From positions 3,190,180 to 3,254,179 of the forward strand of contig OZ020526.1 of the NCBI GenBank assembly GCA_963971425.1: a stretch of 64,000 bases of DNA, in the 5' to 3' direction. Made by a program: the position numbers and the translations under genes. Of this stretch, positions 25,886 through 34,231 are shown one piece after another; within the stretch, counting starts at the first letter, position 1; each line of letters starts with the position of its first letter. The notes below the pieces were generated by a model, which made no database searches, was not told the origin of the DNA, and saw only the letters and a list, made by a program, of their open reading frames with translations. This stretch comes from Bryoerythrophyllum caledonicum. Lineage: Eukaryota > Streptophyta > Bryopsida > Pottiales > Pottiaceae.

Positions 25886-26074
25886 AACATCATACACCAC
25901 GAATACAAGGAAAAAATAGATAAAAACCAAATAGAAAATAATTACACTAGATATCTATGCCAATGGACTCACAATAACCACACTTACAACAAATGGCTCC
26001 CCCAAAGAAACCTCTTCCCAAGACACAACCAAAACACCATTTCACATAATACATATAAATTGACACAATATTAT
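25886..26074 (+). pseudogene. Chromodomain-like segment inside LINE
   Basis: About 60 residues in the frame starting at 25595 (residues 98-160) read HHEYKEKIDKNQIENNYTRY, then LCQWTHNNHTYNKWLPQRNL, then a final YYQRN helix. The pattern Y-L-x-x-W, a short loop, x-W-x-P-x-x-N-L and a C-terminal aromatic helix matches the chromodomain fold, including the cage-forming aromatics. In chromoviruses (Ty3/gypsy) such domains guide integration to histone-marked chromatin. Here it sits between RT and RNase H of a LINE. The fold call is by pattern only. Confidence 0.55.
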
Positions 26075-26499
26075 CAAAGAAATCAACACAAATTCTACAC
26101 CGAAATTATCCAAGCTCACCACCCACAAAATCAACCCCAAGACACAAGGTCCGTTACCCCACCCACAATAATCCCCCTATTAAACATCTACACAACGGAA
26201 TGTAATCCCGAAAACAACATTCTCACCTCATCTAACACAATCAAAATTGACAAAGACCAAACACACCTATACGAAGAAGATGGACGACACCTCTTTACCA
26301 TCCCAACCACTAGGCTCACATGGTTATGGAACCAATACAATACTAAACTACAAACCCCCACGAACATTGAACCAACAACCCAACCCTTCGAAGCCGAAGT
26401 AATTTGGCTATACCAAAGATACAAATATAGATTACCAAAAAATAACCCCCTTAAGCTTACACAATATACACTACCCTACCTATATTTAATTCACTAATC

Positions 26500-26800
26500 T
26501 CCACATTCAACATCCAACACTCATATTTCTCCTCCCCCGTCACATGCCCCACCAAACTCAACAAATTTTACTCCCCCTTTGAAAGAGATAAAATATTTGG
26601 ATCACTAGGCAAAGACTTTGACCACAAATGGATAGGTAATGGTATGGCCCACCCCCACAATGAAGAAGCAACACAACAAGCTCTACATTGGGCCCGCCTC
26701 GCGGCCAAACATGACCCAAACCACACCTCCACCCTAATCATAACCCCAGACAAAAACTGGTACCAAAATCATAACCCACACTCGGGCCCCTTTTCCGATA
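26500..26800 (+). pseudogene. PCIF1 methyltransferase-like segment inside LINE
   Basis: The segment reads with SPFERDKIFGSLG, a Trp-x-Gly turn, AHPHNEE and later LIITPDKNW. The order of FGS-x-G, a turn, a four-residue loop and a hydrophobic strand ending before Trp resembles the catalytic core of PCIF1-type RNA N6-adenine methyltransferases. The catalytic NPPF is replaced by AHPH, so if the homology is real the site is probably inactive. Alternatively it is an uncharacterised linker domain. Confidence 0.35.
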
Positions 26801-27156
26801 CACACATCATCACAATATTCGAAGCGGATTCAATAACATATGAAGAACCCACCATCCCACTAGATCTAAAAAAACCCAGAATTGAACCATCCACTCTACA
26901 AATAATATGCATCCACCACCAAAATCAAACTCTAGGCACACAAGAACAACTAGAAGAACTCTCCTCCATAGCAAAGACTCTAAACGTGCACCGGATACTC
27001 ACAAAATTGGCCCCACCAACGCCAATGCAAACACCCGTCAACAGAAGCAAAAAATGGTCAAAACTACACTACAATAACAATACACTAAACTACACCTTAA
27101 CACCCCCACCCCTCCCGGAGTATCAAACTAACACCCCACCTAAATTTAACCCCGAA

Positions 27157-27574
27157 TATAGCTACTATATTGATGGCTCCTTTAAACCGCCAGAACAAAT
27201 TAGCCCGGGATCTTGGCGCAGAGAAAAAGCCGGCTATGGAATATACAACGCTATGAAAGAAATCAAACTAGCCAAAAGACTGCAAAATATCCTCAGAGCA
27301 GAACTAATGGCCATCCACAAAACACTAGAAATCGTCTCAACAAAATACAACAATGAACCGGTGCACATATTTACAGATTGTATTAACGCACTATATTTAT
27401 TAAACACCCAAATAACACATCCTACCCTCCATAATAGTCACCCCGACCGAATCATACTAGAATCAATGGTCCAAATGATACTAAAAAGAGAACAAATCAC
27501 AACCCTCCACAAAGTCCGAGCCCATGCTAATATTGATGGCAACGAACAAGCGGATAAACTTGCAAAAGAAGGAA
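27157..27574 (+). CDS. LINE RNase H domain (within the open frame 26644-28644)
   Basis: All four acidic positions are present: YYIDGS (Asp177), LRAELMA (Glu220), IFTDCINAL (Asp245) and HANIDGNEQADKLA (Asp304), numbered in the 666-residue frame from 26644. The frame is uninterrupted from 26644 to 28644, so this is the best-preserved part of the element. RNase H removes the RNA strand of the hybrid during retrotransposition. Confidence 0.88.
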
Positions 27575-27829
27575 GAGAAAAATCACATAAAAATGCCAAG
27601 GACCCACATGAACACGCCCATGCCACCCCTTACTATTTCCAAAAAGAAGATTGGCCCTCCAAAAAAGACACCCCCGATAAAGGCCCAGTCAGATTCCTGA
27701 GCAAATACCTCAAAAAACAAGACCTACATAACAATCTTGACACAATCACAGACAACAAGTTTCCTAACATAGAAAAGTGGACTAACAACAATGACATAGA
27801 CAATGAACTCTCTACAAGTTTTTGGAAAA

Positions 27830-28644
27830 ACCCCATCATCACCGATTCACAAATAACATGCCTTATCAAATTCCGTACCGGTCAATACATGGGAAACGCC
27901 CGTAAACAACTCTTTGGAATAGAAAGATTTCCATCCATAACATGCCCCATATGCCCTTCAACGGACCCCGACACATGGCTACATGTTCTACTCAAATGCC
28001 AAAACCACCACATACACTCCCTAATTGTTAAAAGACATAACAAAGCGGTATGGGAAGTCCGAAAACTAATCACCTCCTACAATAAATCGAGATGTTTTAT
28101 ACTAATGAACGCCGGCACTTTCAATAACAATCCACAAGAAAATACGGTCCCCCCGTGGCTACTCCCATGCTCATGTACGACCCAAAGATGTCATTGCAAC
28201 GCTAGGCTCAAACCGGACATCCTTTGTGTCAAAGGTTTACCATACAATGACCCACCACCCGATAACGTCAACCAAGACTACACCATTCAATTCATTGAAT
28301 TCACATACTGCAACGATAGATTTTCCCCGGAAACAATCCAAAACAAAATAGACAAATACCAACCCCTTATTGACGACATCATCGCCCTCGGATGGAATGT
28401 CGACCCCCTTATGGTAATCACATCTCGCGCTCGGGCCACCACCTTTATCCCATCTATGAAAACTCTAGAAGACACCTTCAAGATACCCATTGAAACAATT
28501 AAAACATCCTTTAAAAACATTAACACCATAGCTATCCAACATGCCATGTCCATTCTTCTACATAAACGCAAAATCGAAAACAACCAAGCCCTCTCCGATA
28601 TACAGGACCCCCCCAAAATTCTCCCCCCGCCTAAATTTTCATGA
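27830..28644 (+). CDS. LINE C-terminal zinc knuckle and restriction-like-endonuclease-like region
   Basis: After the RNase H come CPICPSTDPDTWLHVLLKC (a C-x2-C-x(n)-H-x5-C knuckle), then KPDIL, about 25 residues later IQFIEFTYC, and then NKIDKYQPL. A PD...E-x-T...K spacing like this is what restriction-like endonuclease (PD-(D/E)XK) tails of R2- and Dualen-type elements show. The assignment of the second endonuclease is inferred. The frame continues to a basic tail and ends at 28644. Confidence 0.5.
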
Positions 28645-28761
28645 TTAGTTGGTTTTAAGGTTTTTTACTACTTGCCTAGTTTGTGGTTAGTTCGTTGGCT
28701 AGTTGCTTGGTTCGTGATTCGTTGGTTGGTTGGTTGACTTGTGGTTCTTTCGTCTCTTGTT

Positions 28762-28886
28762 ACATAGTGTCTACCCTCGAGAAAGGGAAGCAGTTCCAGC
28801 TCACTAATTCCTTGTCCTGTGGGCATGGTCTTAGAAGTGGAACGAACAGACACTTTATTCACGCCGGCCTCCTTTGGAGACCAACC
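28762..28886 (-). repeat. Dispersed coding-like module, copy 1
   Basis: On the minus strand this reads WSPKEAGVNKVSVRSTSK followed by TMPTGQGISELELLPFLEG. It matches 46705-46835 at about 90 percent identity in opposite orientation, and both copies abut an AAG/GAA run. Differences are partly silent, so it was probably once coding. The family is not recognised. Confidence 0.75.
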
Positions 28887-29786
28887 TTCTTCTTCTTCTT
28901 CTTCTTCTTCTTCTTCTTCTTCTTCTTCTTCTTCTTCTTCTTCTTCTTCTTCTTCTTCTTCTTCTTCTTCTTCTTCTTCTTCTTCTTCTTCTTCTTCTTC
29001 TTCTTCTTCTTCTTCTTCTTCTTCTTCTTCTTCTTCTTCTTCTTCTTCTTCTTCTTCTTCTTCTTCTTCTTCTTCTTCTTCTTCTTCTTCTTCTTCTTCT
29101 TCTTCTTCTTCTTCTTCTTCTTCTTCTTCTTCTTCTTCTTCTTCTTCTTCTTCTTCTTCTTCTTCTTCTTCTTCTTCTTCTTCTTCTTCTTCTTCTTCTT
29201 CTTCTTCTTCTTCTTCTTCTTCTTCTTCTTCTTCTTCTTCTTCTTCTTCTTCTTCTTCTTCTTCTTCTTCTTCTTCTTCTTCTTCTTCTTCTTCTTCTTC
29301 TTCTTCTTCTTCTTCTTCTTCTTCTTCTTCTTCTTCTTCTTCTTCTTCTTCTTCTTCTTCTTCTTCTTCTTCTTCTTCTTCTTCTTCTTCTTCTTCTTCT
29401 TCTTCTTCTTCTTCTTCTTCTTCTTCTTCTTCTTCTTCTTCTTCTTCTTCTTCTTCTTCTTCTTCTTCTTCTTCTTCTTCTTCTTCTTCTTCTTCTTCTT
29501 CTTCTTCTTCTTCTTCTTCTTCTTCTTCTTCTTCTTCTTCTTCTTCTTCTTCTTCTTCTTCTTCTTCTTCTTCCTTCTTCTTCTTCTTCTTCTTCTTCTT
29601 CTTCTTCTTTCTTCTTCTTCTTCTTCTTCTTCTTCTTCTTCTTCTTCTTCTTCTTCTTCTTCTTCTTCTTCTTCTTCTTCTTCTTCTTCTTCTTCTTCTT
29701 CTTCTTCTTCTTCTTCTTCTTCTTCTTCTTCTTCTTCTTCTTCTTCTTCTTCTTCTTCTTCTTCTTCTTCTTCTTCTTCTTCTTCT
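28887..29786 (+). repeat. 900-bp (TTC)n / (GAA)n microsatellite
   Basis: An almost pure TTC tract of about 300 units has only two interruptions, an extra C near 29573 and an extra T near 29610. Each shifts the phase by one base. Open frames of poly-Glu, poly-Arg, poly-Lys, poly-Ser, poly-Phe and poly-Leu here are compositional artefacts. Long GAA/TTC tracts can form triplex DNA and are length-unstable, so the true length may differ from the assembly. Confidence 0.97.
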
Positions 29787-29880
29787 GACCTTGAGAAGCC
29801 AACTCATGACACAAGTCAATTGCTTTGTTGTCACTTTTTTTGAGGACTTGAAAAGATGCTGATGATCTATGCTTTAGAAT
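29787..29880 (-). pseudogene. Possible remnant of the RNASEH2B last exon
   Basis: On the minus strand a short frame ends IISIFSSPQKK and stop, and the DNA continues with TTGGCTTCTCAAGG. The genuine RNASEH2B tail at 34195-34290 ends KITSFFSKPR and stop with the same downstream TTGGCTTCTCAAGG word. The two are diverged but aligned over about 90 bases. Confidence 0.4.
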
Positions 29881-29971
29881 GGGAAGATAAGTCAATGTCC
29901 ACTGATCCTCTCAATGTAGGGAAGAAGAAGTCCCTTATATTTCACTTCAAAAACTACAATCTACTTATCTA

Positions 29972-30254
29972 GGGCCAGGGAGAATTGACCCCCTCGCTCG
30001 TCCTTTCCCGTGGGGGCCACAAGGTGGTGGGGCCAAACCTAGCCCCTATTTTGTTTTTGGATGGCGACCTATTTATAGCGAAGGAGGAACCTCACGGGTA
30101 AACTATGGCCGCAAGACCCAAATTTGTCAAAAACATTTCCAAAAAAAACCTCTAGACCCCCTAAAATAAGAAGGCCAAAAAAATGACCCCAAGCAATTAA
30201 GGCGGGGGCCCACCTCGGGCAAGGACGAGCGAGGGGGTCAATTCTCCCTAGCCC
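29972..30254. mobile_element. MITE with about 45-bp terminal inverted repeats
   Basis: The 283-bp element starts GGGCCAGGGAGAATTGACC and ends with its near-perfect inverse. The inverted repeats extend about 45 bases (through CCCCTCGCTCGTCCTT). Seven-base flanks TTATCTA (29965-29971) and TTATCCA (30255-30261) look like a target-site duplication with one mismatch. It has no coding capacity. The superfamily is uncertain. Confidence 0.75.
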
Positions 30255-30529
30255 TTATCCAGGTGGTCAAAGTTTACCCAAAAATGTGATTTTCATGCCT
30301 CTTTATGGTAGTGGCAATTTTGGACTAGCTTTTCCCTCTAAATTGCCTTGGTCCTTTTAGGGTTATTAATGTGAGAGACGGACCAACGAATAGGGAACCT
30401 CGGTTTGAAATGGCTTCAGTGATTAGGGCCGTTTACGAACTGGTATGACAGACACAGCATTACGATTGTAGCTCTCTGCAGCCATTGACTCTTCCAATGC
30501 CAGGCATATTCCACTCCCACCCTCCGCAT

Positions 30530-30637
30530 CCCCGGGTGGGTCCCATCGCCCCCCGTCACAATCCCGGGTGGGTCCCATAGTCCTCCCGTCACAATCCCGG
30601 GTGGGTCTCATCGCCCGTCACAACCTCGGGTGGGTCG
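30530..30637. repeat. About 30-bp tandem repeat
   Basis: Three to four units built on CCCGGGTGGGTCCCAT plus CCCGTCACAAT repeat at 29-33-base intervals. The array lies just upstream of the second AP2-like gene copy and its 11-bp array. It could be promoter-proximal but nothing shows regulation. Confidence 0.7.
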
Positions 30638-30689
30638 CTTTACCACCATTGAAGATACGGCGGGACACCGGTCTGTTTGCCCAGCTGCA

Positions 30690-33112
30690 TAGGTATCACA
30701 CGTGTATCACCTGCGTATCACGGCAATATCACCATGTTCGAATGCCGATGCTTCACAGCATCTCGACTGAATTTAAATATACATGTACTGGACAAACCCC
30801 CACCCTGCAGAACTCCGGGTGGGCCGATCTCCACCCCCTGCCGCAATGTCTGCTCCCCAGTCCAGGAGTTGAGACCGATTCAGCCAGGCTCGCATAAGTA
30901 TTCGAAGGCCGTGCAAGTTTTTCAGTGAGGACCTCGCCCTTGCCTATCAAGAAATCCGTGTCCATCGCCGTTTTGAGCTCAGTGCTTCTCCAGAGTGATC
31001 GGCCTTATCGTTTTGTCAGCTACTTCTGGTCCAGTCCAGAGTGGTCGACCGGTGATAGCTGCTATTGTTTGCTAGACTAGTACGTCTCTATCTTCATTTG
31101 CGTCGTGAAGGGGGTTGTGGTCGAGATGTTTAGTGTGAAGTACTCGGCTTTCGGAATCATCGACTAAGGTCTGCAATAACAATCTCTTGTAGGTACCCTC
31201 TAGGTCAAGGGATCACGTTGCAGGAGGTGGTGGTCATAGCTCTGTGATTCGATCCTTGGGGTAGAGAATTGGTGAGGTGTGTACAGGGAACCTTAGATGG
31301 TCGGAGTCTGGAAATTGCAAGAGATCTAACGCACTGTGAACTAGCGTAGATCGATGTGAGTGTCGGTCGATTTTGCACGACGTGAAACGGACAGATGGGA
31401 GACCAGTTGGAATTAGCCACCGATGCTGGCAGCGGTGTAGGTATGAGAAGATCTTGGATAGAAGCTCCTGCAGAATCAAAACACGGTCGAGAAAGAGCAG
31501 AAGTAGAGATTCTGAGAGCAGAACTACTGAACGATCCTCATACCCTTCTGCTGTTGCCATGCATCAGAGAGCGTATATACACAATGAGTTTCACAGACTC
31601 CCTCGTGATTGATGGTCATACACAACTGTTTTTTCATTTGCAAAAAATGAACGGAGTTAGTGAAGAGAATATGTTTCGAATGTGCGATGAATTCTTGAAT
31701 ATCGCAAAATCACTCTCCCTGGTTCGGTGGAATTTAGTGCAGAGATGTGTTAAAGATACGACTTTCTGCTATCTGGTAGGATTGGACATACTGCTACAGA
31801 AGCTTGCCGTGACATATAATTTTTCTGAAATTTTGCACAGGGCCATGAGCTCCCGAGCAGTCACGTCTGACCTTACACTAGATTATAGTTTTGCGTTTGA
31901 TTGGAAAAACTTTTGTCACATTTATAGTTTCCCAATTTTCGAATCAGATAGTTATAGTGAGGAATCCACATCCTATGCCACGGTTGTTGCGAAAGTACTG
32001 GTCCTCCTGTTCTGTGTGTGCCAGTACCTTGTGCTGTTCGTGGACCGGGGTCGCGGTTCCAGAAGCTATTCGTCCGGTTCCTTGGACTTCAGAGACGTCT
32101 ACATCTCCATCGTGCTGTTCCGAGGCGCCTACATCTGGATCAAGTTCAGACAGGCAGCCACCTCCCAGACTTCCCTCAAGCGCAAGTTTTGCGAAGCGCA
32201 AGACCATGTGCCAGGAGTGTATTGCAAATCGGTGAAGAACAAGTCGGGCTCAATCACACACTACAAGTACGAGCCGAGGTTCAAACCACGGCGAGAGAAG
32301 TTGGATTCGGGCGCCACTCTTCAGTTCAGCCGCCTCTCCCTCGGCGAGTACGACACCCCTGGCGAGGCCAAGATCGTGCTCCAGATTGCTGCGTTCTATT
32401 ACGGTGCCAAGGATGATGCAGGTGATCGTGTGAAGCTTGAGGATGGCTCCTTCTTCGTCATCCCAGCGATGGATGAGCACGAGAAGCGCCTGACTGGCTT
32501 GAGCAAAGCGAAATGGGTGACGGACAGAGCGAAGAAGTTGTTCAAGGAGCTTCAGCCGGAGTCAGCTGTGAAGTCGAGAAGGCAGAGCAGGACGTCAAAT
32601 GCAGCTGTTGGGCTTGACGTTGCGGATCCTGTCGGTTCAGGTCATGAGCCCGTCCTAGAACCGGAGTTCTGGGGAGTGCAACACAATGCTCCGGAGATGG
32701 GGAATGATGCTCTAGAGCCACACCGTCATGGCAACAGTTCAGCATGTGACGGTGAGGCACCAATGTCTGCTTATGATCAGCTCATGTTTGATGAGCTTCG
32801 TTTCGGCTCTGCCACCATTTCGTCGCAGGCGCAATCATTCCCAGGGTTGGGAGTAGTCTCTGAGATACTTGGAGATGCTAGTCCACCACAGTCTGGTAAT
32901 GGTGCAGCGCAGGAGTTTGTTGGGATTCCGAACCCCAATTGTGGGCAAGGGGTGGAATCACTCGGTACAGTCCATGATGAATGTACTGTCACCAACGTGA
33001 GCGAACGTTTCACGGAAAGGGATCATCAACCGCTGGTGAGCCGTCAGAAGGAGCTGCTAGAAAAGTACGCCATCCGGGTTGCGGATTTGGAGCATCAACT
33101 GCTCGGATCTGA
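30690..33112 (+). repeat. Segmental duplication, copy 2 (intact)
   Basis: This matches 18672-21037. Both copies begin at the same TAGGTATCAC word and include the same non-coding upstream sequence. The two share orientation, so they form a tandem duplication now separated by the LINE, the TTC tract and the MITE. Confidence 0.9.
30693..30733 (+). repeat. 11-bp iteron-like array
   Basis: GTATCACACGT, GTATCACCTGC, GTATCACGGCA and ATATCACC lie at exact 11-base spacing, as at 18675. It is about 660 bases upstream of the AP2-like start codon. Confidence 0.7.
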
Positions 33113-33380
33113 GGTGAAGAAGTCAGAGCTGGAGTGGGAAGTTGAGCGGTTGAGAGCTGGGCAGCGGCAAGCTGATGTGTCGAATTCGGAGCTTCGACGG
33201 GAAATTGAGCTGTTGAGAGCTGGGAAGCGGCAAGCTGATGTGTCGAATTCGGAGCTTCGACGGGAAATTGAGCACCTGAGAGCTGCCAAGGCGCAAGAAG
33301 CTGCTGCTGCAGCCAAATCTCAAGTTGGAACCTGGTTGGCTGACTTTGTTATTGACTTCCCATCGGAGGAAGGGCGTTAG
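31395..33380 (+). CDS. Hypothetical protein with AP2-like segment and C-terminal coiled coil
   Basis: This 661-residue open frame has no introns needed and starts at ATG 31395 (MGDQLELATDAGSG). Seen: a hydrophobic run VVAKVLVLLFCVCQYLVLFV near residues 197-216 that could be a membrane helix. Next is a segment around 275-340 with LGEYDTPGEAKIVLQIAAFYYG, which resembles the second strand and helix of AP2/ERF DNA-binding domains. Then an acidic/Pro-rich middle, and a coiled coil (about 550-635) with two 21-residue repeats of RAG-x-RQADVSNSELRREIE. Its broken paralogue is 12 kb upstream. No known full-length family is recognised. A membrane helix plus an AP2-like fold would be unusual, so either assignment may be wrong. 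Function unknown. Confidence 0.6.
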   Translation: MGDQLELATDAGSGVGMRRSWIEAPAESKHGRERAEVEILRAELLNDPHTLLLLPCIRERIYTMSFTDSLVIDGHTQLFFHLQKMNGVSEENMFRMCDEFLNIAKSLSLVRWNLVQRCVKDTTFCYLVGLDILLQKLAVTYNFSEILHRAMSSRAVTSDLTLDYSFAFDWKNFCHIYSFPIFESDSYSEESTSYATVVAKVLVLLFCVCQYLVLFVDRGRGSRSYSSGSLDFRDVYISIVLFRGAYIWIKFRQAATSQTSLKRKFCEAQDHVPGVYCKSVKNKSGSITHYKYEPRFKPRREKLDSGATLQFSRLSLGEYDTPGEAKIVLQIAAFYYGAKDDAGDRVKLEDGSFFVIPAMDEHEKRLTGLSKAKWVTDRAKKLFKELQPESAVKSRRQSRTSNAAVGLDVADPVGSGHEPVLEPEFWGVQHNAPEMGNDALEPHRHGNSSACDGEAPMSAYDQLMFDELRFGSATISSQAQSFPGLGVVSEILGDASPPQSGNGAAQEFVGIPNPNCGQGVESLGTVHDECTVTNVSERFTERDHQPLVSRQKELLEKYAIRVADLEHQLLGSEVKKSELEWEVERLRAGQRQADVSNSELRREIELLRAGKRQADVSNSELRREIEHLRAAKAQEAAAAAKSQVGTWLADFVIDFPSEEGR

Positions 33381-34231
33381 ATCGTAGGTCCAAAGGTGCC
33401 TGGTTGTTTGGTTTTATGTGTAGAAGAGATGACTTGTTTGTTAGATTGGTGGTGCTTTTGTATCGATTTGAGATAGTACATATTCTTCTGAAGGGTTTTC
33501 GTGTTTGTGAGCTTACTTGGTTCTGATGGTATCGAAGTTATTTTAGTGCTGTGCATTAGGCTCTCAGTTTGTACATACTCTATGCATAGAGTTTGCATGT
33601 GCATAATTCGGTTCAATGGTAATCGTCTCATTTAGAGGACCTTTCTTTGGATCCAATTGAGTTCATTTGCTTATGAGCAACAATTTTCTCATTTTTCAAT
33701 GAATAGGACAATGGCATGCGAAGATGGTTAAAAAGCATACGAGCTAGCAAATGCCAGGAATGTAGTGCTCTCCATGAACAGTACTGCCATTCCATGAACA
33801 GTATACAAAATGAGAAACTAAGGTAAAGGGCTTGTTCAATGCACAAAATTTCTTGCATCCTGGTCTGAACCAGACAAGAAGATTTTCACAGTTAACAAAT
33901 CACACTCTCGAATGAGAATGTAGAGGATTTTGTACATGTACGAAGGAACTCTGCAGCTCGAAAAAGGAACATGACAGCTTAGGTAAGATTGGCACAGTCA
34001 GCTAATCCTAAACAAAGCCTAAATCCTAAAACCCCTAAACCCTAAACCCTAAACCTCTAGCTATCATAACAAAGTAAACCCCAAATGTTCATAATTCCAG
34101 TTTGCGCTGGTGGTGGCCTTTCTGATCATGCTGGCAAACTGTCATAAAATTGAGGTTTGCGTAGACAACCTCACAACTGCTTAGACAGCTACATCGCCTT
34201 GAGAAGCCAACTGATGATCACTGCTTCGCTT
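33381..34231. other. Intergenic with short interstitial telomere-type repeat
   Basis: No gene is seen between the AP2-like stop and the RNASEH2B stop (convergent genes). At 34025-34055 the sequence is CCTAAA/CCCTAAA repeated about four times, the plant telomere motif. Confidence 0.6.

Larger units (their letters stand above)
21038..28760 (+). mobile_element. Non-LTR retrotransposon (LINE), dual-endonuclease/RNase H type
   Basis: A full-length-looking but decayed LINE. In order it shows a Thr/Asn-rich tandem leader, a 2A motif, an APE-type endonuclease, a reverse transcriptase, a chromodomain-like segment, a PCIF1-methyltransferase-like segment, an RNase H, and a CCHC knuckle with a restriction-like-endonuclease-like tail. 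The reading frame changes near 22.42, 23.08 and 26.5 kb, and in-frame stops occur near 23.88, 24.07, 24.85 and 25.54 kb, so this copy cannot make a full protein. The sense strand is conspicuously G-poor and A/C-rich, unlike both flanks. The 3' boundary is uncertain: after the last stop (28644) come TTGGTT-type repeats, then a separate dispersed module and the TTC tract. It most resembles the Dualen/RandI group known from green plants. Confidence 0.85.

Noticed and set aside
28668..29895. Six long open frames across the TTC tract (poly-Arg, poly-Glu, poly-Ser, poly-Leu, poly-Phe, poly-Lys)
   Set aside because: A pure triplet repeat is open in every frame; there is no evidence of translation and no non-repeat domain except the short dispersed module.
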